Translations under genes and position numbers: made by a program
Assembly (NCBI GenBank): GCA_037074705.1
Contig: CM073591.1
Span: 161,290,032 to 161,354,031, forward strand
Direction: 5' to 3'
DNA: 64,000 nt
Source: Zhengitettix transpicula
Lineage: Eukaryota; Arthropoda; Insecta; Orthoptera; Tetrigidae
Shown here: piece after piece, positions 1 to 11,400 of the stretch
Layout: each line of letters opens with the position of its first letter
Position numbering within the stretch: the stretch's first letter is position 1
The notes under the pieces: model-generated
What the model saw: the letters and a program-made list of their open reading frames with translations, nothing else
The model's database searches: none
Told to the model about the DNA's origin: nothing

Positions 1-350
1 TTGTCCCACGCCCTTCCGATAGCGGGAGAGGAGTTTGCTGTGGGAACGCAGCTTACCCCTCGCCATGCCTTGGCCTGTTTAGGAGGCAGCTGGCCGACTA
101 TTCCAATAGGAATAGCGGACAACTCTTGCCGTATGCCCAAGGTCTGCGACCCCGGAACATACACCTCTCAAAACAGACCGAGGTGCCTCGGCATGTGGGA
201 ACCTTAGTTCAAAAAAACCAGAGAGATGTGAGAGCATCCCCAAAGGTAGCCCCCGCCAGAGCTCTCTGGGAAGGTTCACCTGCGAGAAATCCTCTCGCAG
301 GCTTCCTTATAGATCAAACCGAGAAGGTTACAAGTTTTAGAATTTGAGTA
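1..350 (+). repeat. R1 dispersed repeat, 3' portion
   Basis: The window opens inside this element. It matches the copies at ~6345 and ~51830 over the marker GTCCCACGCCCTTCCGAT and then through the segments around GGTCTGCGACCCCGGAA and AACCTTAGTTCAAAAA. A small hairpin, TGCGAGA...TCTCGCA, ends the recognisable part near 300. Short open frames on both strands follow from DNA-level conservation and do not look like real genes. Confidence 0.75.
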
Positions 351-2704
351 TAAAGTTTGGACAGCGAGATACATTGTAATACTGCAAAGAGTAACCTAAT
401 AATCAGCGCCACATTAAATTTTCTACGAGAACCGAGACCATCATCAGTTTCCACATAGAGACAATTTTGTAACATTCTGTCTAACTAATAATCTCGAGGG
501 AGCAGCAGTTCCAGTTCCCAGAGGAGAGACTTGAAAGTTACGACCGTGTTTTGTACAATTAAGTGTAGAGTCATTGATTTCATGGCCTGATAGTGTGAAT
601 TGTGAGCCCGAGCCCAGGAGAGCTAAGTCTGGTACCAGCCAAATATTTTGTAAGTAGAAACTAATTTAATTATGTTTGTAAACGATAATTAAAGGTAATC
701 GTCAGATTTCGGTTTCTCGTTTTTGTTTTAATTGTTTAACTTCTTAGTTTGTAAATTCTATGATTGTGTAACGTAAATATAAAGGTTGTTTCTTTACTTA
801 GCAGGCCCAGATAAATGACCCTGAGAAAAGAGTTATAAAATCTCTAATCATTGAAAACTTTAAATGTAATTAATCTCATATTAAAATGTTATAAATTTCT
901 ACTGAATAAAATAAATTGTATAGTAAAGTTAAAAGAATGTTAGAATTATTTCGCAATACTTCACTTGAAAATAAAATAAATCATTGTATATTAAATAATT
1001 AAATTTTGTTTGTTTGTTAATTAATCTTTTGTTTATTATACCGATGAAATTAATAAACGCTAATGTATTCATTATAATATTATTTATATAGACAGTACAT
1101 AAATCTTTATCCCATACGGTAGCGGAACCTTGTCTTCTATTTTCAATCAACTATGAAAGCCGGGCCCCCATCTAGTTTTAAATAAAATTATTGAAGAACC
1201 ATCTCTCTACGACCGAGATCAGTGCTGTATTTAAATAAAAGGAAAAGAACCCGGGTTTTAGTGGCCTTCTTATACTCATATTTTGAGTTTGTTTGATTTT
1301 CTGTGTTGGTATTGTTTTGATATTGTCATGCACTGAAAGGTTAGAACTTATTCTCAATGGCGTAAATTTAAAGTATAGTTATTTTTGTGACACACTTCCC
1401 CGCTACTACTATTGATTAATAATCCTGATTTATAAAGGAGTTTTAGTACGTTCAGCAAAGAATGGATACTTGTCAGGTATTATATATAGCTCTATCTCTT
1501 CAATATGAAGAATATTTACGGTGCTAAAACTTCATTTATTATATTTTTAAATTGATGAGAAAAAAGTAACTTAGCTCATAGTTCCGAAAGCATATTTATG
1601 TTCCCTGTGACATGCTCGTAGGTGAAATAAATATTGTATCTCCCTGCCACACGTCACTTCACTGCGAGGCAGCAGCACTAGACAAGCTTGAGCGCTAAGG
1701 TAATCCCTTAATGCGAGGCTTAACTCATGTCTCTTGTTATGAAAACAACATTTTATCCGTTGTTTATAAAGTTTGCACTTCAAGATCGCTTTGATAATAG
1801 CTGGTGGACACCTGTTACGGAAGCGCTTTTATGGATTACGAATGTGGGAACTTAATTTCAACTGGGATTAAACTTTTGTTTAACTAACGTATTCCTACGC
1901 TCCATTTTAATTCAATTTTAACCATGTTTCGTTACTTAACAGGAAATTTTTTACCAGTGAAATATTTGATGAGTTAACACTTGTAAAAACTGATAAAAGT
2001 TGAAAATAATTTATTGGAACTGACATAAATCGTAATATTTAGAAATAAATTTGATTATGAATCACGTTATCTAAAAAGGAGCCATATAATAAGCCAGAAT
2101 AAGAGCTCAGGAAAGAACATAATGTGCATAATTCCTTAACTTCGGAAATATTTTTCGTATTGCGTTGCTTTGTTACCGTGTTTGACTGATAACTATATTC
2201 TTGCGCTGTGATCAGAAGTCAAAGAAAGCTGATCAGGGCGTTGACATCAGGTGTTTTGAGGAACACAAGTAGGAAACAATGACTTTCTAAATGTTATTGG
2301 AAGCATTTGGGGATAAATATTATAATGCTTACTTATTTATGTGATGACAATTAAACAATAAACAAAATTTATTATGCCAAATTTAAAACAATTATTCATA
2401 TTACAAAATATAATTGGGATCTCAGGGTCTTGAACTGGGTTTGATAATGACAGAATTTAAACAATCAAAGAACACAAAATTTACATTTACTTTATAAGGA
2501 AATCGATGCGTCTAAGCATAGACGAAATTTATTAATGAAGAAATTTATACTAAAAGATTGAGTTTAAACAATTTCATTTTATCAATAATTAAAGAACGAT
2601 CTGACGTTTATCTTTTAAAACGGTTTACAATAATTTTAAGGTTTTCTTTCATCTTACGGCAGCCCAAGATTCACATTAAATTTTCGTAGCACAATAGTGG
2701 GATT
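351..2704. other. AT-rich non-coding sequence
   Basis: I see nothing specific. The block around 480-870 is somewhat GC-richer and could be an old LTR-type remnant, but no pair or termini were found. Confidence 0.5.
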
Positions 2705-2755
2705 TTCACAGATTCTAATTATTCACAGACTCTAATTATTCACAGACTCTAATTA
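2705..2755. repeat. short tandem repeat, 3 x 17 bp
   Basis: There are three adjacent copies of TTCACAGAYTCTAATTA starting at 2705, 2722 and 2739, nearly identical. Confidence 0.9.
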
Positions 2756-3776
2756 GCATAGTTGGTCGGTTGGTTTAAAATGAATTGGTTACTTCTCGAT
2801 GATTTACTGCAACCTGGATTTGTAGATCTCGTGAGTCATGTTGAAAAAGCAACTCACTAGTTTGGTCTGTTGACTGAATATTGCTTTACTTTTTGCAATT
2901 TGATGAAACAGCGTACTTATTACCGGAACACATTCTTTCGTTCCTTAAATTAAACCTATTTTATTCTGTCTGCTGACTGACAAAAATGTTCAAACTTTCG
3001 TGAATTAGACTTTTGATCTGTTCTCCTCGCCGCTTACTGCCCAACTGTCTCTGTTCGTCTCCTAATTTTGAGCGCGTAAATCCTCTCCCTACCATTCAAC
3101 AATACTCTCCTTTCATTGTCGGTTTGTTGTGGCGTCCTCTACCGCTATCAATAACGTGTCCTCTAAAATTAAACTTTTCAATTAGAACAATGCCTTAATT
3201 ACCAATTATTACAATATATTCTGTTCCTTAAAAATCAAGTCTGAGCTTAAATAGACCTATTTTTCAACTGCGGATAAGGTTGGCGAAACCAGCACAGAAA
3301 TGTTTCGAGCAGTGAAAGGAACGTATGCACAAAGAAGTGGGTTCACTCAGTTGGGTTATACTGTGAATCCGTCTTCCAGTAATTGTACACATGAGGCGAA
3401 TAAACAAAGTTATTTGTTTGTTAACCTATGTATACCTCTTAAAACCGAAGTTATTTCTTAAAGTAAAATTAGGAAGTATGAAACCAAGTTTCAACTGTTC
3501 GTTGCAAAATATTTTTGCTTCTACTCTTTTACAGTTCAAAATTTATAAAAAAAACTTGAATCATACCACTGTTTTATTTTGAAATTATATATTTTCAAAT
3601 AATTAAATACAATTATTTGATTAATCATGATGTAGATGAACTGAAGCCTTCTGACCTATGACCATATGCTCCTCCCTTCATTTTTTAACCTTGAACTAGT
3701 AACCATTGTCAACATAGCTGTCTGTTTCTCGTCAAAGCTGATCTAAGCTCTCACACATATTCAGTGACCTGATAGA

Positions 3777-3835
3777 TTTACATTTATTTGTTTTTCCATT
3801 GGGCCTCCAGAGAGGAAATAGGGTGCGTCAATAAA
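3777..3835 (-). mobile_element. LINE 3'-end remnant (Jockey-like)
   Basis: It contains GAGGAAATAGGGTGCGTCA after a T-rich stretch. This is the reverse complement of the 3' terminal signature also present at 26962-27025 (same orientation) and 56940-57015 (opposite orientation). The shared part is a TACGYATCCTATTTCCTCAT-like sequence followed by an A/T-rich tail. The association with Jockey-type LINE tails is inferred. Confidence 0.5.
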
Positions 3836-3890
3836 TACGTACGCAGATTAACTTGCCACTATAATTCTATGCTATAACGAATTTATAGTT

Positions 3891-4085
3891 TTATAGTCTG
3901 TTTGAAAATAGATGACCGATGGCGGTTAGTTCCAAGAACCAATCACAACACTTTAAATAAAGCAGCGATGTCGTATTCTACTGTTTTCAGTGAGCTATAT
4001 AAGTCGTGTGTCGAACCTAGCATCAGTACCTCATTCCTCACGTTACCGCCAGGAGCCTTCAAATTTTAAACGGACTATAGTATGT
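3891..4085 (+). repeat. dispersed repeat with core-promoter-like structure, copy 1
   Basis: It is related to 50786-51015: both start TTATAGTCTGTTT, pass through CAACCAATCACAACACTT-like and CTGTTTTCAGT-like segments, and end near ACTATAGT. It carries TATATAAG at 3996-4003 and an arthropod initiator TCAGT at 4023-4027, about 29 bp downstream, which is the canonical TATA-to-start spacing. It is probably the promoter region of a transposable element (LTR or LINE 5' end); the element type is unknown. Confidence 0.55.
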
Positions 4086-5339
4086 AAATGTAAAATAACA
4101 TGACACTAGTTACAGGTGAGCGTTAACAATTCATCGTAATAGTCAAATATTAATTACTGTACATAATGTAGATGTAAATTACGCACTGAATATATCAATG
4201 TGGAAATGCAACACAAATTTACTGTTCGTAAAAGTGCTGAAAAATTCTGTTACTTGCAGAGTGATCTTCAACAACACTTCTTGGGACAATTAAGGTCTTA
4301 ATTGAAATGGAGAAAACACAACTGACCTATAATTCATTAATTATTCAAGTTTCTACATATATTCTCGACAACTACGGAGGTCCAACAAACTATTAGTATG
4401 TTACTAGTATTTACGTAAACCTTTCGGATAAATATTTAACGACATAAAAGCTCTATTATTAAACAAAAATTTACAGTGTATTCATTGTTTGGATGTTTTT
4501 TATGTCCTGTTTTTATAAACAAGAGTATGATTTCAATACAGCACCGATAATTTATCAACATTGAAGAAAGAAAAGTTTATCCTAGGAAAGTATACTTTCA
4601 ACCCACATATCATCTGAATGTTTTGCTACGAGCTGTAAAAGACCCAGTAGGTCATTTAGAAACTTAAACCACCTCTGTTCGGCTGTAAAGAGTACGCTAT
4701 GTGTAGGAGGCATATGGCTGTATAAGATGCAAAGCTACAGAACTGAAGTTAAATAAGAGTTGTCTCTTCTATTAACTAGGTAAATGTTTACTGGGAGTAA
4801 ATACGTATTCTTTATATCCAGTGCTTAGCACGTGAAAGATGTTTCATTACCTGTGGTATGAAGAAGATTGAGGAAGGCAAAGTTTAATAAAGAGTATGAA
4901 TTAATAATTATGCCAAAAATATAAAATAAGTTATAGGTGTTACTGATATATTGATGGACTAAATGTTTCTAAGTATATTTATAATTTTATATACATTTTT
5001 TCAAAGATTTATTAAAATCAAAATATAAGAAAATTTAAATAATACCTACCAATAGTCAATTTAGTGACAAAAGTAAGTCATAAAATAAATAACACACAAA
5101 CGTTCCTTGCAATCCTTGTTGATTTCGTAAGGTGAATCAAAATCGCAAGAGTTGCAAGAACGAGTCATCGCACACGACAGATGAACTAAAGAAAGCTCTT
5201 TTGTCAAGCTCGTTACCTGGTTTGTGTGGTGTGTCTGTCTTGTAAGTTTCAATCACCTGACGAAAGCAACAAGGATTACAAAATTAATTTTTCACTTAAT
5301 ATTGCCTGTCAATTGGCTACTTCATATTTTTAGTATATA
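4086..5339. other. AT-rich non-coding sequence
   Basis: I see no gene, repeat or structured element beyond short chance open frames. Confidence 0.5.
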
Positions 5340-5399
5340 TCTAACACATTCGTTTTCAATATAAATAAATAGAGGGCCTTGAGTAAGAAAAGTATAATG

Positions 5400-5470
5400 T
5401 TTATTAACAAACATCAATTTGAGGACGTTTCGTCCTCTTTTCGGACCTTATCAGGTTGGACAAGTTACTC
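5400..5470 (-). repeat. hammerhead-like core in a short element
   Basis: On the minus strand this reads CTGATAA (5448-5454), a GTCC/GGAC helix, then GAAAC (5427-5431) followed by GTC. It shares the layout CTGANGA - helix - GAAACGT with the elements at 17851, 25530, 38696 and 55238. One core base departs from CTGANGA (A for G). Confidence 0.5.
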
Positions 5471-5507
5471 TACGATTTATAAATTAATAGAATTAAAATT
5501 TAACAAA

Positions 5508-5570
5508 GAGTTTTGAGCACCATTACAAATTATTATTTCTATTAATTAAATTTTGCTCAAAACTCATGTA
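5508..5570. repeat. hairpin-forming inverted repeat
   Basis: GAGTTTTGAGC and GCTCAAAACTC are separated by about 38 AT-rich bases. It is followed at about 5588-5617 by a degenerate CGTGT-type tandem run. Confidence 0.7.
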
Positions 5571-5946
5571 TAAAATTTAGAGGCAAGGTCGTGTCGTGTC
5601 GTGCGTGTCGTGCGTGTGAAATCAAACTCTTAGGTAAAACATGTGGTCAAAACAATTGTATTTTTACCTGAATATCATAAAATTCTATGCATTTTTAAAT
5701 TCCATTGTTATATTGTTACAAAACTGTTTAAATATTCAATTATCACAGTATAATAAATTTTGTTTAAATTATTGGTATCAGATTTTAAATTTAAAGCTGT
5801 TAGAGTGAAACGGGCGTGTAACACCTCAATCATTAATCTAGGGAAATATTTTAATTCTTCATAGAAAATTATTACTTTGTCCCAATCAAATACGCGATTA
5901 TGGAGGTACACGTATTTGGACACAAATCAGCAACTTTGTCTTTCTT

Positions 5947-6105
5947 TCTTTTTTAGAGTAACTGGCGGATTACTCCACGTGTTGGAGCCTTCCTTTTATA
6001 GCATAGGAATGGTAGAGGAAGATAGAACAGAGTTTATTAAGGCCCGCGAGCTATAATTTAAGGATACTACCCGGCATTTGCCTGAAAGTGATGTAGGACA
6101 AACTT
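5947..6105 (+). repeat. R1 dispersed repeat, partial 5' portion
   Basis: It begins at TTTTAGAGTAACTGGCG and runs through GGTAGAGGAAG and CTACCCGGCATTTGCC. It is broken off shortly after the GATG-AGGACAAA segment, where a second, fuller R1 copy begins directly. Confidence 0.7.
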
Positions 6106-6625
6106 TTTGTCTTTTTATTTTAGGGTAACAGGCTACATGAGGGTAATCCACATGGTGGCAACTCCCCTTTAATAGCATAGGAAGGGATCTGAATGGGGGG
6201 ATGCGGAAAGGTAGAGGAAGGTAGCCAAGGGTTAACTAGAGCCCCCGGGCTATGGTTTAAGGATTCTACCAGGCAATTCGCCTAAAAGTGATGCAGGGAA
6301 AACCCTAGAAAAACCTGCATTAGGTAGGTTGGTCATTATGTACTTGTCCCACGCCCTTCCGATAACGGGCGAATAGTTTGCTGTGGGGACGCAGCATTCC
6401 CTTCTCCAGTTTGAATGGTAACAGCAAACAACTCTTACCGTATGCCCAAGGTCTGTGACCCCGGAACATACACCTCTCAAAACAGGCCGAGGTGCCTCGG
6501 CTTGTTGGAACCTTAGTTCAAAAAGGAGAGGTAAAGGCATCCCCAAAGGTCTCTTCGTGTCTCTTCTACAAGGTTCTGCCTGCGAGAGAATAGCCCTCGC
6601 AGACCTTAGCTGGCCGCTTAAAGTA
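6106..6625 (+). repeat. R1 dispersed repeat, most complete copy
   Basis: It begins after a T-rich stretch at AGGGTAACAGGCTACATGAG and continues through GCCCCCGGGCTATGG, TGTCCCACGCCCTTCCGAT, GGTCTGTGACCCCGGAA and the terminal TGCGAGAG...CCTCGCAG hairpin. A 98-codon minus-strand open frame lies inside it. Part of that frame is also open in the copy at 1-350, but nucleotide conservation alone explains this. No TE protein domain is recognised. Confidence 0.8.
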
Positions 6626-7235
6626 GTTGAGGTAAATATGGAAACCCTCTCAGAGAGAGAGAGATTATTAAATATAACATGGAAGATTCACTACCTAATT
6701 CATCAGGAAAGGAAGAGAACAGATTGCATGCTAATGTATTGGAATATATCAAGATGTGTCAATTTTGACTGATATAGTCAGAAGTTGGGCTTTCTTATCT
6801 AAAAACTGTGTGCACCTTCACTTACATTTAGTGATTAATATTAATTCTTCCGATTTAAATCGTTCCTTTGGAGCGGTCTCCGAACTATTTCCTTTTTCTA
6901 TAAGTCTTGTGAATTTTCGTGATTCAGATTTCTTTCAGGTGGGTAAAATTATTATCTGATCTTTAAACTACTTAGTTCTCAATTATCGATTCTTACTCGT
7001 TAGTTCATTATTATATTTTTATTTGAGATGCATACTCTTACAAAAAGAATCGATATTTACTTCCGAGCAAGTTTGAAGTATCCCAAATACATTTAATTCC
7101 AGTTTTGCATACAATGATCATGAAACTGAAAGTAATTTAGATTTTCTACGTTAATTTGGAAAAAAATTAGCATCAATCCAGAAGATTTTTTTTCTATACT
7201 GTTTCAGTTTTGATAATTTTTTTTGTTGATTGCAG

Positions 7236-7443
7236 GTGGCGTGGCTGCGTGTTGATACGCAGACCATTCTGACGATCGCTACGCACGTGATCACGAAGAA
7301 CCACAGGATTGGCGTGACTCATGGCGACTCTAGGACATGGCAACTGCACATTCGCGACGTGCGGGAGTCTGACCGAGGCTGGTACATGTGCCAGATAAAC
7401 ACTGACCCCATGAAGAGTCAGATGGGCTTCCTTCAAGTTGTTG
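7236..7443 (+). CDS. DIP/lachesin-like Ig cell-adhesion protein, internal exon 1 of 4 in window (second half of Ig1)
   Basis: The 208-bp exon encodes the C-to-G strands of a V-type immunoglobulin domain. It opens with the core tryptophan motif VAWLRV and ends with the F-strand motif DRGWYMCQINTDP, in which D-x-G-x-Y-x-C carries the disulphide cysteine. The run MCQINTDPMKSQ is typical of insect DIP (Dpr-interacting protein) proteins and related lachesin/neurotrimin-like proteins. These are neuronal surface molecules that bind Dpr partners in synaptic matching. A T-rich tract and TGCAG acceptor (7231-7235) precede it, and the donor GTGAGG follows at 7444. It starts in phase 0 and ends in phase 1, matching the next exon. 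The partner B-strand cysteine must lie on an upstream exon, which I do not see in 1-7235. The open frame continues into the intron only by chance. The family call is strong; the paralogue cannot be decided. Confidence 0.93.
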
Positions 7444-8044
7444 GTGAGGCAATCATCTGTAGCAACGAAGTACAAATAATAATTTTGAACTATTAATTTT
7501 ATAATCCTAGTGGTAGATAAAGTCAAATACAAGTAATTGTATTGAATATTTAAATTATTCTCAAATTCTGCTTCTCCATTAAGTTTATGTGACAGGAGAC
7601 GTTAAAATGTTATCTTCTTTGACAGTGAACTGATTTAGACATAATGGGAAGAAGATGCAGAAATTCCATTAAATGTATCATCATATATCAAGAATCAACA
7701 TTCTCATCGAAATCTCATTCATACGGTGTCCTACAGCGAAATAATCACCTTTCCGGAGCCATCAGAAAAATTTATTATTTCGGATCAATGTTATGTATTC
7801 TGATAAAAAATGGGGGGTTATGATTATTTGATCACACAAATGTTTAATATTGAATTATTTATTTATTATAATGGGACATTTACTTTTCTCATGGCATTTG
7901 TATTAGACTCAAATTATTAACTCATATCAAAAGGGGTGTCGTGTACAGATATTCGTTGAAAGTCTGGCGCTGAATACTCGGATCTTGGGGTGACATTTCC
8001 TGTTGGTGATGTCAAAGTTCTGAGTGAGGAACTCCAGTTCATCT

Positions 8045-8450
8045 AGTTGTTAGTTTCCCCAGGTTTTCGTGAAACAAACTGCATTTCTCTCGTACTGATC
8101 AACTGTCTCTCTAGATATTACTTTCGTCCTCTCCAAGCTCATTTTTCCCACTCTGTTCTCCAAGATCTACTTTGGAACTGTTCTCTGAAAGCTTGCGTCC
8201 ACCTCTCAGCTGGACGTTCATCTTTCCCACCCAAGTGGTAGATATCAAGTCACCTGGTAGTCCTCCGCCAATCGCTTTGATTTCGCATTTCTGCGGAGGC
8301 CAGGTTTCGGTCGTGTAGGAGCTGCCCTTCGCAAATTTTGTAGGCTTGTTGACCTTCCGTCCAAACTTTCCCAGGGAGTCTACTAATCCGATTACCCGAG
8401 TCGCAGGCGTCAAATTTTATGGCCGGGTATTCCAAAGCCTCGTCTTGGTG
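8045..8450. other. GC-richer unexplained block in intron 1
   Basis: It differs in composition from its surroundings and holds overlapping minus-strand open frames of 100 and 61 codons. The translations match no family I recognise. It could be a retroelement remnant, a processed pseudogene or a regulatory island. Confidence 0.35.
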
Positions 8451-11400
8451 CTATCCGCTGTTTTCCTCCATTAACGTTACCAATTAAATATTTTATTAAA
8501 TTGGTGGCGTACTTTCGCGCTACAGTATGTGTAATGTATGAGTTTTACACGTTCTATTTATTTTCCATGCTTACCATTAACGTTTGGGGACGATTATGGA
8601 ATCTGTAAGCAGCGTAGAGATGTAAATATTTATGAACAATAAATGAAAAAAACTGCGTCCATCTGATTCGAAAGTGTTAATTTGAGGTAAGCTCCAACAT
8701 ACCGCCAATAAATTTTGGTATTAGGCGTACGTATTGACAGCAGTGATGCAAGTGGTAACAAATATTTATAATTATAATATTATTCTCTTCAACGCAATTT
8801 AACCTTTGAAACTTAGACAAATAGTAAATTTAATTGTTCCCTATATTTCTCAATTTCGTCGTCTAATTTCGCCATTATCACACCAATAACTTAATCCGCT
8901 TCATTTTCACTATTTTTTTATTTCACCGTCCTCTTTATTTTTCTTATTACCTTCGTACTCGTCATCGTTTTAATTCATACGTGGCCCAAATATTTCTGAT
9001 TTATCCGCGACAAATTTGCTTGGGGTCTCAGTCCTGTCCCGCTATTATGATAGACTTTGCGTTCAATGGCACTTTCTTTATTTTATAAAATTCGCCCCAC
9101 AATTAGTTTCAAACATTTTAAATTCTTGTGCAATAGCCAACACACCGTCAAAGATAAACCAGCTGAAATATAAACAGTGTATTGTTGCTGCAAGACTGAT
9201 TTAGAATTAAATTTATTTGAAACACATTTCTACATCCTACCTAAGAATTTCGTTCGTAATGTTGCGATACGATAATATGTATTGAATATGGCGAAGATAA
9301 ATTTAATAATTAAATATAAATTTTAATTTTAAAATTAATTTGTTTTAGTGAAAATTATAAATTAATATAAATTTACTTAAATAAATAATAAATTTTGTTT
9401 CATATATTCAATTTAATTTTTAAATTATAATTTCATCTCTACATCCTCTAAAATATTTACGACTAACTCAATTTCAAAATGTCTGTTAGACAACATTTTA
9501 TTTTCTAGGGAGCGTTAATATTTTCTGAATAATTATGTCTTAAAATTCGAAACAAAGTAAATTTGAAATAATAAATTAAATTATATGCACTTTATTAATT
9601 AATAATACTGAACATATTCAAACTGAAAACAAAAGGGAAATAGTTAATTTAAGGTTAAAACTATTGTCATATAAAATATTTTTTACTCACACACATTATT
9701 TCATTACTGAAAACCTTGCACAATACGAAAGGTAAGTTTATAGGAAACTATATTTTCACATAATTATTAATTCCTTGTTAATTAAGTGGTACTATCAGCT
9801 TTGGTGTATCCTTTTCTCCAACAGTTTTCACAGCTAAATTGAGAATAACAACTATTACTATTTTTGATGAGGAATTTTACTTTTACCTTTCTTTATCAGT
9901 GAGTTATTAAGTACTTGACAAGTATTTTATTGTTCGTCATTGCACATTTTGCTATTTTACTATTTTGGGCTCCTTTTCTTTATATTTCGCTCTTAGCAAG
10001 ACCTAAACAGCACTACATATTCAACTCGTTTCGCAGTGCCTTCGTCACGCCAAGCATCGAATATCTATCAGGTGCATGTTAAAAGGAACAATTTTGAATA
10101 AGTTATTAATGACGTTGCTCTTGAGACATTTCATTAGTCGGACTTTTTGTCTCATCGCGAAATTAATTTATTCCCGCTTTTCTTTGAATTAAATGTGTTA
10201 GGAATTTTTTAATCATTTTATTTCATTTTGTGGGAATAGTAATATTAATCGAGAAAGAACTGGGTATGGGTTACATTGACATTTAATTTTTTTGTCACTA
10301 ATTTCAGTCATTCGTTAAACAAAATAATGAATCTTTGAATAATAGTTCTCACATATTACAATTAGTAAATGAAAGGTAATAGTAAAATTCAAAATTACAG
10401 ATTCAAATTGTCAAAAATATCTTTAGCAATTAAGCTTACTATTATTATTGAAAATTCCTTAAGTACTATATCATTGTGTTTTAATGGCATACATTAAGAA
10501 TATATTAGTAAAGTATTAATTGCCTCTGAGTCTGTTACAATTTTTCTTATGTGAGTGCGGTTACTTATAGTATTAGATTCTAATTTTTCCATATTTTATA
10601 TTAACATTGTCTTAGGAAAGTGTTAAAAAGGTGAATTAATGTATAGTTTGTGGAGTTGCATAGATTTTTTCATGTAAATATCGTAAACAGCAATTAGACG
10701 AATAAATTATAAAATATAATGTGAAATATGCACTGGAGTGCAAAGTTTGTTACTGAGTCTGCGTGAAAATAGGACTAAAGATAATTCTTTCTATCGGTAA
10801 AAGACAGTTAAACTGAGTCAGTCTTCAGGAGATAAATCCTACCCTGCAAAGTGAAAGTTGCTGTGCAGCAAAATTTCAGCTAGAGTTAACTTCTTAAAGT
10901 GCGGGAAGAAAAGCGAAAAAAGCAAGTGACTTGCCTGATACTTTAATCCCTAGATCCATAGGGGAATAAAGGCTGCCAGAGAGCGAGATCAAGACTGGGG
11001 CTGCGTTTGGACCCCGATCGAAAGTAGTTGGTGTGTTGTCTAGTTCATGAAATATGCTCGACCATATGAAAAAGCTATTTACATACATAGGAAGTATTTA
11101 TTTTACGTAAATCATGTGAATGTAACTTTAAGGTTCCACTTTTTCTGGTTTCTGAAACTACACTGAGGTTGCGGTTTGAGAATCAATAGAAACTATTGAA
11201 TTTCAGATTCCATTTCACTTATCCTGAGTTGACTTTCCAATTGTTACCAAAAATCGTACAGAAAAATGCCGGAATTAAATCCTAATACAAAGCTTTTACA
11301 GCTTTCTTTCCTTTTCCAAAAATAATGGAAAACAATATATATAACATTTACGTTGACAGTTGTATTGTATGTGACCATATTCAGCCAAGAAAAAATAAAT

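Noticed and set aside
1..207. 68-codon plus-strand frame at the window start
   Set aside because: It lies within the R1 repeat and is not conserved in the other copies as a frame.
7194..7532. 112-codon minus-strand open frame over the first DIP-like exon
   Set aside because: It is the antisense shadow of the Ig1 exon, whose plus-strand translation matches a known family with correct splice sites.
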